Positions 8,722 through 16,919 of a stretch of 64,000 nt of DNA are shown here, in pieces. Under the pieces are notes generated by a model, which made no database searches, was not told the DNA's origin, and saw only the letters and a program-made list of their open reading frames with translations. The stretch is from Winslowiella toletana (lineage in GTDB: Bacteria; Pseudomonadota; Gammaproteobacteria; Enterobacterales; Enterobacteriaceae). The stretch is from contig NZ_CP134152.1 in NCBI RefSeq assembly GCF_032164335.1, positions 1,054,001-1,118,000 of the forward strand, read 5' to 3'. Numbering within the stretch: position 1 is the stretch's first letter; every line of letters begins with the position of its first letter. The translations under genes and the position numbers were made by a program.

Positions 8722-9513
8722 ATGATGATGAAAAAAGTATTGATGGCGGCAATGGGCGCAGCGCTGATGTTAAGTCAGGTCACGCAGGTAATGGCCGATC
8801 AGTTGCAGGACATCCAGAAACGCGGCGTACTGCGCGTAGCAGTGCCGCAGGATTTCCCGCCGTTTGGTTCAGTCGGTACTGATTTGCAGCCGCAGGGCTA
8901 CGACATCGATATGGCGAAATACCTCGCAAAACAGATGAAACTTAAGTTGCAGCTGGTACCGGTTACCAGTGCCAACCGCGTGCCGTATTTGCAGACTGAC
9001 AAAGTCGACCTGGTGATCTCCAGCATGGGAAAAAATGCTGAGCGTGAAAGAGTGATCGATTTCACCCGCGCTTATGCACCGTTCTTCCTCGGGGTGTTTG
9101 GCCCGAAAGATACCGCGCTGAAAGATGCTGCTGAGCTGAACGGCAAGTCGATCGGCGTTACCCGCGGCGCGGTGGAAGATATGGTGTTAAGCGAAGTGGC
9201 ACCGAAGCAGGCACAGGTTAAACGTTACGAAGATAACAATACCACGCTGTCCGCTTATCTCTCTGGCCAGGTGCAGTATGTCGCGACCGGGAACCTGGTG
9301 GTTGCCGCAATTTCACGCCAGAACGCGGATAAAGCGCCGGTGGCGAAATTTATGTTGAAGGATTCCCCGTGTTTTATCGGCCTGCGTAAAAACCAGCCGG
9401 CGCTGAAAGAGAAAATTAACGCGCTGATTGAGCAGGCAGAAGCAGATAAGACGTTGAATGGCATGTCGGAACTGTGGCTGAAAGCCCCTCTGCCAGCCAA
9501 CTTAGGCGCGTAA
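8722..9513 (+). CDS. Periplasmic substrate-binding protein, polar amino-acid type ABC importer
   Basis: A 263-residue solute-binding protein. Residues 1-25 are a Sec signal peptide (MMMKKVLMAAMGAALML with cleavage near VMADQ). The mature part follows the SBP_bac_3 pattern: RGVLRVAVPQDFPPFG, GYDIDMAKYLAKQM, DLVISSMGKNAERERVIDFT, and NGKSIGVTRGAVEDM. It opens an operon with two permeases and an ATPase, followed directly by hpxJ and hpxK. The ligand is therefore probably a ureide (allantoin, allantoate or oxalurate) rather than an amino acid. Three ATGs in a row (8722, 8725, 8728) leave the exact start open. It probably corresponds to one of Klebsiella hpxF-I. Confidence 0.85.
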   Translation: MMMKKVLMAAMGAALMLSQVTQVMADQLQDIQKRGVLRVAVPQDFPPFGSVGTDLQPQGYDIDMAKYLAKQMKLKLQLVPVTSANRVPYLQTDKVDLVISSMGKNAERERVIDFTRAYAPFFLGVFGPKDTALKDAAELNGKSIGVTRGAVEDMVLSEVAPKQAQVKRYEDNNTTLSAYLSGQVQYVATGNLVVAAISRQNADKAPVAKFMLKDSPCFIGLRKNQPALKEKINALIEQAEADKTLNGMSELWLKAPLPANLGA

Positions 9514-9523
9514 GGACGGGAAG

Positions 9524-10189
9524 ATGATCGGACAACTCGACTTTGCCGCGCTGTGGCCCTACTGGCCGGAACTGCTGTCCGGTCTGTGGGTGACCATCCA
9601 GCTCACCGTGCTGGCAACTATCGGCGGCGTGGGGCTGGGCATTTTCGGCGCGGCGCTGCGCAGCGGCAAACCTTGCTGGCTGAGCCGTATCTGGGGGCTG
9701 TACGTAGAGCTGATTCGCAATACCCCGTTTGTGGTTCAGCTGTTTTTTATCGTTTTTGGCCTGCCGAATATGGGGGTGAAACTCACCGCTGGCGAGGCCG
9801 CGCTGCTGGCGATGCTGATTAATCTTGGCGCCTACAGTACCGAGATTATTCGCGCAGGCATTCAGGTGACGCCAAAAGGGCAGTGGGAAGCCGGACGCGT
9901 TCTGGGCCTCAGCCGCTCGCAGACTTTTTTTCGCGTGGTGCTGCCGCCGTCGCTAAAACGCATTTATCCGGCGCTGGTCAGCCAGTGCATTATCGTGATG
10001 CTCGGCTCGTCAGTGGTGTCGCAGGTCTCCTATGAAGAGCTGACCTTTTCCGCGAACCTGATTCAGTCGCGGACCTTTTTAAGTTTTGAAGTCTACCTGG
10101 TCGCCACGCTGATGTATCTGGCGCTGTCGATTGCCATGCGTCAGATACTGCTGGCCGCAGGGCGTAAATGGTTTGGAGAGCAGCCATGA
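9524..10189 (+). CDS. ABC importer permease 1 (HisM/GlnP type)
   Basis: A 221-residue inner-membrane permease with an N-terminal amphipathic segment, five hydrophobic helices, and the EAA loop around residues 125-145 (GIQVTPKGQWEAGRVLGLS). LIRNTPFVVQLFFIVFGLP is typical of polar amino-acid importer permeases. The stop overlaps the start of permease 2 in an ATGA arrangement, so the two should be made in equal amounts as a heterodimer. Substrate by context is a ureide. Confidence 0.85.
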   Translation: MIGQLDFAALWPYWPELLSGLWVTIQLTVLATIGGVGLGIFGAALRSGKPCWLSRIWGLYVELIRNTPFVVQLFFIVFGLPNMGVKLTAGEAALLAMLINLGAYSTEIIRAGIQVTPKGQWEAGRVLGLSRSQTFFRVVLPPSLKRIYPALVSQCIIVMLGSSVVSQVSYEELTFSANLIQSRTFLSFEVYLVATLMYLALSIAMRQILLAAGRKWFGEQP

Positions 10190-10845
10190 TGACCACTTTT
10201 ACCGACTGGGACATCCTGCGCAATCTGCTGCTGGCAGCGCGCTGGACCATCCTGCTGTCACTGACAGCTTTTATTGGCGGCACGCTGGTGACCATACCGC
10301 TGCTGCTGGTGCGTTTAACCGGTCGCCGCTGGCCGCTGCGTATTATTCGCGGCTACGTTGAACTGTTTCAGGGCACGCCGCTGCTGATGCAGCTGTTTCT
10401 GGCGTTTTTTGGTGTGGCACTGTTTGGCATTGATGTGTCGCCGTGGACCGCCGCCTCGCTGGCACTGACGCTGTATACCAGCGCGTTTCTGCTTGATATC
10501 TGGTACGGCAGCATTAAGGCGCTACCAAAAGGTCAGTGGGAAGCCTCGCGCTGTCTCGGGCTGAGTTTCGGTCAGACATTGTTTCGGGTGATTGCGCCGC
10601 AGGCGGTGCGAATTGGCATTGCGCCGACCGTCGGCTTTGCGGTGCAGGTGATTAAAGGCACCGCGCTGGCGTCGATTATCGGTTTTATCGAGCTGACCAA
10701 AGCCGGAACCATCCTGAACAACGTGACGTATCAGCCATTTAAAGTCTTCGGGTTGGTGGCGCTGGGCTACTTCCTGATGTGTTATCCGCTGTCTCGCTAC
10801 AGCCAGTATCTGGAGAAGAAATTTAATGCCGCTCATCACCATTAA
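10186..10845 (+). CDS. ABC importer permease 2
   Basis: A 219-residue permease paralogous to the preceding one. The EAA loop GSIKALPKGQWEASRCLGLS sits around residue 115, and YVELFQGTPLLMQLFLAFF is the family's helix-2 region. I chose the ATG at 10186, which overlaps the previous stop by 4 bp. The 3' end overlaps the ATPase start at 10826 by 20 bp. All four transporter genes and the enzymes after them read as one operon. Confidence 0.85.
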   Translation: MMTTFTDWDILRNLLLAARWTILLSLTAFIGGTLVTIPLLLVRLTGRRWPLRIIRGYVELFQGTPLLMQLFLAFFGVALFGIDVSPWTAASLALTLYTSAFLLDIWYGSIKALPKGQWEASRCLGLSFGQTLFRVIAPQAVRIGIAPTVGFAVQVIKGTALASIIGFIELTKAGTILNNVTYQPFKVFGLVALGYFLMCYPLSRYSQYLEKKFNAAHHH

Positions 10846-11563
10846 TCAGGTGCAGAAATATTACGGGCAGAACCACGTGTTAAAAGGCGTGGATCTGGAT
10901 ATCGAAATGGGTGAGGTGATCTCGATTATTGGCCGTAGTGGTTCAGGTAAAAGCACGCTGCTGCGCTGCATCAACGGGCTGGAAGGTTATCAGGAAGGCA
11001 GCATCAAGCTGGGTGGTATCACCATTAGCGACCGGGATTCGCAGGCGCGCGAAATCAGCCGATCAGTCGGCATGGTATTCCAGAGTTTTAACCTGTTTCC
11101 GCATATGACCGCACTGGAAAACGTGATGCTGGCACCGCGTTGGGTACTGAAAAAGCGCCCGGACGAGTGTCGCCAGCTGGCGGTGCAGATGCTGGAAAAG
11201 GTCGGTCTTGGCGACCGTATCGATTACTACCCGGCCAATTTATCCGGTGGTCAGCAGCAGCGAGTGGCGATTGCCCGGGCGCTGGCGATGACGCCGAAGG
11301 TACTGCTGTGTGATGAAATTACCTCCGCGCTGGATCCTGAACTGGTCGGTGAAGTGCTTAAGGTGCTGGAGCAGCTGGCGAAAGAGGGCATGACGCTGAT
11401 TCTGGTCACGCACGAAATGAATTTTGCCCGCGAAGTCGGTGATCGCGTGGTGTTTATGCACCAAGGGCGGGTATGGGAGCAGGGCGACAGCCGTAAGGTT
11501 TTCGCTGATCCACAGACAGCCGAATTAAAACAGTTTATCTCCTCGGTGCGCGGTCTGAGCTAA
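10826..11563 (+). CDS. ABC importer ATP-binding subunit
   Basis: A 245-residue ATPase of the HisP/GlnQ class. It has Walker A GRSGSGKST at residues 36-44, a Q loop in GMVFQSFNLFPHMT, the signature LSGGQQQRVAIARALA around 140-155, Walker B VLLCDEITSALD around 165, and the switch histidine in LVTHEMNFA. It overlaps the second permease and lies 31 bp before hpxJ. Length is normal. Confidence 0.9.
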   Translation: MPLITINQVQKYYGQNHVLKGVDLDIEMGEVISIIGRSGSGKSTLLRCINGLEGYQEGSIKLGGITISDRDSQAREISRSVGMVFQSFNLFPHMTALENVMLAPRWVLKKRPDECRQLAVQMLEKVGLGDRIDYYPANLSGGQQQRVAIARALAMTPKVLLCDEITSALDPELVGEVLKVLEQLAKEGMTLILVTHEMNFAREVGDRVVFMHQGRVWEQGDSRKVFADPQTAELKQFISSVRGLS

Positions 11564-11594
11564 CGCATCAGGAACATTCAATAAGGAACCTAAT

Positions 11595-12833
11595 ATGGAC
11601 ATCACTCACTACCCACAAATCAATCCGCCACAGCGACTGCTGATGGGGCCAGGCCCGATCAATGCCGATCCCCGCGTGCTGCGTGCGATGTCGAGCCAAC
11701 TGATTGGCCAGTATGACCCGGCGATGACTCACTATATGAATGAAGTGATGGCGCTGTATCGCGCGGTATTCCGCACCGAGAACCCATGGACGCTGCTGAT
11801 TGATGGGACTTCGCGTGCCGGTATCGAAGCGATTCTGCTGTCGGCGATCCGGCCAGGTGACAAGGTGCTGGTGCCGGTATTTGGCCGTTTTGGCCATCTG
11901 CTGTGTGAAATTGCCCGCCGCTGCCGCGCGGAAGTGCACACTATCGAAGTTCCGTGGGGAGAAGTGTTTACCCCGGATCAGATTGAAGATGCGATTAAGC
12001 GCGTGCGCCCGCGTCTGCTGCTGACAGTGCAGGGTGATACCTCAACTACCATGCTGCAGCCGCTGGAAAATCTCGGTGAGATCTGCCGCAAATATGACGT
12101 GCTGTTTTATACCGATGCCACCGCATCATTCGGTGGTAATCCGCTGGAAACCGATGCCTGGGGGCTGGATGCGGTATCGGCCGGAATGCAGAAATGTCTG
12201 GGCGGCCCGTCGGGCACCTCGCCGATCACCCTCAGTCCGCAGATGGAGGCGGTGATCCGCAAACGTAAATGCGTCGAGGAGGGGATCCGCACCGCCGACC
12301 ATCAGAATGGCGACGATGAGATGATCTGGTCCAACTATTTTGATCTCGGCATGATCATGGATTACTGGGGGCCGGAACGTCTTAATCACCATACCGAAGC
12401 CACCACCGCGCTGTTCGGCGCCCGCGAGTGTGCACGATTAATCCTGCAGGAAGGGCTGGATAACGGTATTGCCCGCCATAAATTGCATGGTGATGCGATG
12501 CTGGCCGGTATTCAGGGCATGGGGCTGGAAACCTTTGGCGATCTGTCGCACAAGATGAATAACGTGCTGGGCGTAGTCATTCCACAAGGGGTGAATGGCG
12601 ATCTGGCTCGTAAGCTGATGCTGGAAGATTTCGGCATTGAGATCGGCACTTCGTTTGGTCCGCTGGTGGGTAAAGTGTGGCGCATCGGCACCATGGGTTA
12701 TAACGCGCGCAAGGATTGCGTATTGCAAACGCTGGCGGCGCTGGAAGCGGTGCTGAATCACCTCGGCTTTAACACCACCCAGGGTGCGGCAATGCAGGCA
12801 GCATGGGATAGCTACAGTAACGGGAGCCGCTGA
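11595..12833 (+). CDS. hpxJ: (S)-ureidoglycine-glyoxylate aminotransferase
   Basis: A 412-residue class-V PLP aminotransferase. The start RLLMGPGPINADPRVLRAM is the signature of the AGXT/PucG group. The Schiff-base lysine is Lys200 in SAGMQKCLGGPSG, and TDATASFGG precedes it. PucG-type enzymes transfer the amino group of ureidoglycine, giving oxalurate. That fits the neighbours exactly: hpxK makes ureidoglycine and hpxWXYZ consume oxalurate. The stop overlaps the hpxK start by one base. A strong AAGGAA ribosome-binding site lies at 11582. Confidence 0.87.
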   Translation: MDITHYPQINPPQRLLMGPGPINADPRVLRAMSSQLIGQYDPAMTHYMNEVMALYRAVFRTENPWTLLIDGTSRAGIEAILLSAIRPGDKVLVPVFGRFGHLLCEIARRCRAEVHTIEVPWGEVFTPDQIEDAIKRVRPRLLLTVQGDTSTTMLQPLENLGEICRKYDVLFYTDATASFGGNPLETDAWGLDAVSAGMQKCLGGPSGTSPITLSPQMEAVIRKRKCVEEGIRTADHQNGDDEMIWSNYFDLGMIMDYWGPERLNHHTEATTALFGARECARLILQEGLDNGIARHKLHGDAMLAGIQGMGLETFGDLSHKMNNVLGVVIPQGVNGDLARKLMLEDFGIEIGTSFGPLVGKVWRIGTMGYNARKDCVLQTLAALEAVLNHLGFNTTQGAAMQAAWDSYSNGSR

Positions 12834-14140
12834 TGAGTGACTGCCTGATGAATGCAAGCGACGCCGGGCTGGCGGCCAGTCGGGTAATGGCGCGCTGCGA
12901 TGCGTTGGCCGAAATCAGCGAGAGCACCGGTAAGCTAACGCGCGTCTACCTGTCGCCGGAGCATATGCGTGCCAACGCGCTGGTGGGTGAATGGATGAAG
13001 GCAGCGGGCATGCAGGTCTGGCAGGACAGCGTCGGCAATATTTGCGGTCGTTACGAAGCGGCGGAAGCTGGCGCACCCGCGCTGCTGCTGGGCTCGCATC
13101 TTGATACGGTGCGTAATGCTGGCCGTTACGACGGCATGCTTGGCGTGCTGACCGCCATCGAAACCGTTCAGTATCTGCATCAACACCAGCTGCGTTTACC
13201 GCTGGCGATTGAGATTGTCGGTTTTGGTGATGAAGAGGGCACGCGCTTTGGCATTACCCTGCTCGGCAGTCGTGGCATCACCGGCAGCTGGCCGCAAAGC
13301 TGGGTGTCACATCCGGACGGCAACAGTATTACCGTGGCTGAAGCGCTGGCTGATGTCGGGCTGAATGCTGCGAATATTTCGCAAGCGGCGCGTGACGTGA
13401 ATGCAATTGTTGCCTATCTGGAGCTGCACATTGAGCAGGGGCCATGTCTGGAACAAGCCGATCTGGCATTAGGTGTGGTCACCGCCATTAACGGTGCGCG
13501 CCGGCTAAACTGCCGCTTTACTGGCGAAGCGGGTCACGCCGGCACCGTGCCGATGAATCAGCGCAAAGATGCGCTGGCCGCCGCCGCCGAGTGGATGCTG
13601 TATATCGAAACCAGCACGCCAGAACATCATCCGCAGCTGGTGGCGACCGTCGGTAGCCTGCAGTGCTCGCCTGGCGCGGTCAATGTTATTCCGGGTGAGG
13701 TTGATCTGACGCTGGATGTGCGCGGGCCGGAAGACCAGCCGCTGGCGGAACTGCTGTCTGCTCTGCTGACGCAGGCGGAGGCTATTGCGCTGCGTCGTGG
13801 GCTGAAGTTTCATGCCGAAGAGTATTACCGTATTGGCGCTACCCGCTGCGACGCTGGGCTGCAGTCGACAATAACCCAGGCGGTAACGCAGGTGCAGGGC
13901 CGCAGTTTATCGCTGCCGAGCGGAGCCGGGCACGATGCGATTGCGATAGCCGAACGCTGGCCGGTCGGCATGCTGTTTGTGCGTTGCGATCGCGGTATCA
14001 GCCACCATCCGGCAGAATCGGTTACCAGCAGTGATGTTGCCAAAGCGGTCCAGGCCTATCTGCAAGTGGTTCACAATGTGGCCTGTCAAGGCGATGTTCT
14101 CCGCGCCAGTGCCGGAAATTTGCATCAGGAGAACAGATGA
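12833..14140 (+). CDS. hpxK: Allantoate amidohydrolase (M20 family)
   Basis: A 435-residue Zn/Mn hydrolase of the allantoate amidohydrolase/N-carbamoylase group. It converts allantoate to ureidoglycine, ammonia and CO2. Metal-ligand motifs are visible: LGSHLDTVRNAGRYDG around residue 85, GFGDEEGTRFG around 130, and LHIEQGPCLE around 200. The GRYDG and HIEQGP signatures separate this group from peptidases. I chose the ATG at 12833, preceded by GGGAG; another ATG lies at 12848. It overlaps hpxJ by 1 bp and uraD by 4 bp. Confidence 0.88.
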   Translation: MSDCLMNASDAGLAASRVMARCDALAEISESTGKLTRVYLSPEHMRANALVGEWMKAAGMQVWQDSVGNICGRYEAAEAGAPALLLGSHLDTVRNAGRYDGMLGVLTAIETVQYLHQHQLRLPLAIEIVGFGDEEGTRFGITLLGSRGITGSWPQSWVSHPDGNSITVAEALADVGLNAANISQAARDVNAIVAYLELHIEQGPCLEQADLALGVVTAINGARRLNCRFTGEAGHAGTVPMNQRKDALAAAAEWMLYIETSTPEHHPQLVATVGSLQCSPGAVNVIPGEVDLTLDVRGPEDQPLAELLSALLTQAEAIALRRGLKFHAEEYYRIGATRCDAGLQSTITQAVTQVQGRSLSLPSGAGHDAIAIAERWPVGMLFVRCDRGISHHPAESVTSSDVAKAVQAYLQVVHNVACQGDVLRASAGNLHQENR

Positions 14141-14631
14141 CACTCGACCAATTTAACCAATTTAACGCCGCCGATGCCCACGCCGCAATCGCCCACTGCG
14201 TCGCGATTCCCGGCTGGAGCAGCGCACTGCTGGCCGCTCGTCCTTATGCTTCACTGGATGCGTTACTGGATTATGCCGATGCGCTTGCCAGCCGCTGGAA
14301 CAGCGCCGACCTGCTTGAGGCGCTTTCGGCCCATCCTCGCATTGGCGAGCGTGCCAAAGGCGAAGGCAAAGAGGCCGCGCTGTCTCGCCAGGAGCAGTCA
14401 TCGGTCAATCATCACGATCTGCAACTGCAACAGGCGTTGCGCAGCGGTAATGCCGCCTATGAACAGCGCTTTGGTCAGGTGTTTCTGATTCGTGCCAAAG
14501 GGCGTACTGGCGAGCAGATGCTGGCAGAACTGCAGCGTCGACTGGCGAATGAACCCTTGCAGGAGCAGCAGGAAGCGCTAATCCAGCTGCGAGAAATCAC
14601 TCAGCTGCGTCTTCGGGAGAGTTTTCAATGA
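14137..14631 (+). CDS. uraD: OHCU decarboxylase
   Basis: A 164-residue all-helical protein that decarboxylates 2-oxo-4-hydroxy-4-carboxy-5-ureidoimidazoline stereospecifically to (S)-allantoin. The catalytic histidine lies in AHPRIGERAKG near residue 66, followed by EAALSRQEQSSV. NAAYEQRFGQVFLIRAKGR is the conserved C-terminal block. It overlaps hpxK and uraH by 4 bp each. The Klebsiella name for this function is hpxQ. Function is well supported by motifs and by the uraH partner. Confidence 0.9.
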   Translation: MTLDQFNQFNAADAHAAIAHCVAIPGWSSALLAARPYASLDALLDYADALASRWNSADLLEALSAHPRIGERAKGEGKEAALSRQEQSSVNHHDLQLQQALRSGNAAYEQRFGQVFLIRAKGRTGEQMLAELQRRLANEPLQEQQEALIQLREITQLRLRESFQ

Positions 14632-14963
14632 GCACGATTACCACACACGTCCTTGATACTGCGCTCGGCAAACCGGCCAGCGGCGTGGCCATTTTGCTGG
14701 AGCAACAGTGCGCAGACGGCTGGCAGTCTCTGGCGCAGGGACAGACCGACAGCGATGGACGCATTAAAGCGTTAACGCCTGAGCCACTGGCCGCGGGGCA
14801 TTATCGGCTGACGGCGGCAATCGGTGACTACTTCACCGCCAGTGGGCGTGATGCGTTGTATATCAGCGCGCAAATTGATTTCGTTATCCCGGCAAGCGGC
14901 AGCCACTACCATCTGCCGTTTCTGATTTCACCGTGGTCGTGGTCCACTTATCGCGGCTCCTGA
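14628..14963 (+). CDS. uraH: 5-hydroxyisourate hydrolase (transthyretin-like)
   Basis: A 111-residue cytoplasmic enzyme that hydrolyses 5-hydroxyisourate to OHCU. It starts ITTHVLDTALGKPASGVAIL and ends in the diagnostic C-terminal tetrapeptide YRGS, which separates HIU hydrolases from transthyretin. There is no signal peptide. It overlaps uraD by 4 bp, so the two unstable intermediates are handled by enzymes made together. The Klebsiella name is hpxT. Confidence 0.93.
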   Translation: MSTITTHVLDTALGKPASGVAILLEQQCADGWQSLAQGQTDSDGRIKALTPEPLAAGHYRLTAAIGDYFTASGRDALYISAQIDFVIPASGSHYHLPFLISPWSWSTYRGS

Positions 14964-15063
14964 AATCGATTATCAGTCCAGCGGTGGCATTCTCGCCGCG
15001 CGTGCTAATCATCGCAACGGGAGTCGGAAACGCTCCCCTACAGTTATGTTGAGGTCATCCACC

Positions 15064-16389
15064 ATGAGTCTCACTCGCGTCAGGCCTGAAGACACGCGTT
15101 ACCCGGCAGGAAAAACTTTCGCCTGGGGACTGCAACACGTATTGACCATGTACGGAGGCATTATTGCGCCGCCACTGATCATTGGCTCCGCCGCTGGCCT
15201 GCATGCCAGCGAGATTGGCATGCTGGTAACCGCCGCGCTGTTTGTCAGTGGCTTTGCCACCCTGCTGCAAGCGTTAGGTCTGCCTGGCTTTGGTTCGCGG
15301 CTGCCGCTGGTGCAGGGTGTCTCTTTTGCCGGTGTGGCGACCATGGTGACGATTGTCAGCGGCGGCGGCGGGCTGCCGGTGGTATTTGGTGCGGTGATAG
15401 CTTCTTCGCTGATTGGCTTACTGATTGCGCCGTTCTTCGCCCATATCATTCGTTTTTTTCCGCCGGTGGTGACCGGTACGGTGATCACCATTATTGGCCT
15501 GTCGTTAATGCCGGTTGCGGCGCGTTGGGCGATGGGCGGCAATGCGAAAGCTGCCGACTGGGGCGCACCGTCCAATATTGGCCTGGCGGCGCTGACGCTG
15601 GCGGTGATCCTGCTGCTGAATAAGCTCGGCAATGGCGGACTAAAACGGCTGGCGATATTACTGGCGATGCTGGTGGGTACGCTGTTTGCGGTTATCAGCG
15701 GCAAAACCGATTTCTCGGCGGTGATGCAGGGGGATTTTGTCGCGCTGCCTGGCGTGATGAGTTTTGGCCTGCCGGTATTTGATCTCGCCGCTATTCTGTC
15801 GATGCTGCTGATCGTGCTGGTGTTATTAACCGAAACCACAGCCGGATTAATTGCCGTCAGCGAAATTGTCGAAACCGAGATTGACGGTAAGCGGATAGCC
15901 AGTGGGCTTCGCGCCGACATGCTGACCAGCGCGCTGGCGCCGCTGTTTAACTCTTTCCCGCAGAGCGCTTTTGCACAGAATATCGGACTGGTGGCGATGA
16001 CCGGTATCAAGAGCCGCTATGTCGTGGCGGCGGGTGGAGTTATTTTAGTGATCCTTGGTCTGCTGCCGGTTCTGGGGCGGGTGGTGGCCTGTATTCCGAT
16101 GCCGGTATTGGGTGGGGCTGGAGTGGTGCTGTTTGGCACCGTGGCCGCCAGTGGTATTCGTACTCTGGCAAAAGTCGACTATAAAGATAATATGAACCTG
16201 GTCATTGTCGCCACCTCAATCGCCTTCGGTATGATCCCTATCGTGATGCCAGCATTTTATGACCAGTTTCCGGGGTGGGTGCGCACGTTATTACATTCCG
16301 GCATCAGCGCCGCTTGCCTGGTTTCTGTCAGCCTGAATATCCTGTTTAACTGCCTGAAACGCGGCGAGACCATCAGCATACGCTCTTAA
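15064..16389 (+). CDS. NCS2 xanthine/uric acid permease
   Basis: A 441-residue inner-membrane symporter of the nucleobase-ascorbate/NCS2 family with about 12-14 helices. TFAWGLQHVLTMYGGIIAPPL is the N-terminal signature, FPPVVTGTVITIIGLSLMPV follows, and LLIVLVLLTETTAGLIAV plus NSFPQSAFAQNIGLVAMTG form the substrate region. The last resembles the xanthine/urate subgroup (UacT, PucJ). I chose the ATG at 15064, with TGAGG upstream. It follows uraD-uraH, so urate import is the natural role; Klebsiella HpxP is the counterpart. A hairpin follows at 16401. Confidence 0.85.
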   Translation: MSLTRVRPEDTRYPAGKTFAWGLQHVLTMYGGIIAPPLIIGSAAGLHASEIGMLVTAALFVSGFATLLQALGLPGFGSRLPLVQGVSFAGVATMVTIVSGGGGLPVVFGAVIASSLIGLLIAPFFAHIIRFFPPVVTGTVITIIGLSLMPVAARWAMGGNAKAADWGAPSNIGLAALTLAVILLLNKLGNGGLKRLAILLAMLVGTLFAVISGKTDFSAVMQGDFVALPGVMSFGLPVFDLAAILSMLLIVLVLLTETTAGLIAVSEIVETEIDGKRIASGLRADMLTSALAPLFNSFPQSAFAQNIGLVAMTGIKSRYVVAAGGVILVILGLLPVLGRVVACIPMPVLGGAGVVLFGTVAASGIRTLAKVDYKDNMNLVIVATSIAFGMIPIVMPAFYDQFPGWVRTLLHSGISAACLVSVSLNILFNCLKRGETISIRS

Positions 16390-16400
16390 TTAACACTGTC

Positions 16401-16426
16401 CGGGGCGAAAAATCAATTTTCCCCCG
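16401..16426 (+). terminator. Hairpin after the NCS2 permease
   Basis: CGGGG at 16401-16405 and AAAA pair with TTTT and CCCCG at 16417-16426 with an internal bulge. It lies 12 bp after the stop and would end the long ureide operon. No strong U tract follows, so confidence is moderate. Confidence 0.45.
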
Positions 16427-16887
16427 ATCATTACGCATCTCCGTTATAGTTATGGCTAAATAAATCTCAGTCTATTTTGCCACTATATGGAATTTATCGC
16501 TTTATTATCCCCAATTGCTGTCCATTATTACTGGCCTTTTCTGGCACTCTGACACTTTTCTGATTGAAAACTAAGGTGGATATAATAATTTATCTTAGTT
16601 GCCTGTACCGCTAACAGAAGGGGATCGCTGATTTGCATCAGGCGAATTTGTTGACATAATTGCCCGGTAGCAAAAGTTATTCAGGCCAAACCAGCGGAAG
16701 AAATAATGGAAAGCACGCGGTGATATAATATGGTAATAAACTATAAGCCTTATATTTAGTGTGATTCATTATTATTTATGGAAAATACACTTCAGCGGTC
16801 CTCCCCCCCCCCTTTGGGCAGCTGCTGTGCTATTGATTACCGTATAACCAGGGCAGATGCAGTAGGCTTTAAAATAATAACTAATGT
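16427..16887. other. AT-rich intergenic region with a poly-C tract
   Basis: About 460 bases between the permease terminator and the mtnU terminator. I see no convincing gene, RNA or operator. It is AT-rich and contains a run of ten cytosines at 16803-16812. Small open frames across it lack ribosome-binding sites and family resemblance. Confidence 0.6.
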
Positions 16888-16907
16888 GCAGGGAGCGCGC
16901 TCCCTGC
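16888..16907. terminator. Perfect 20-bp palindrome downstream of mtnU
   Basis: GCAGGGAGCGCGCTCCCTGC is perfectly self-complementary. It lies 12 bp beyond the mtnU stop on the minus strand and can fold into a stable hairpin with a minimal loop. The following minus-strand sequence is A/T-rich but not a clean U run. Likely the terminator of the transaminase-mtnU transcript. Confidence 0.6.
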
Positions 16908-16919
16908 CAATTAATTCAG

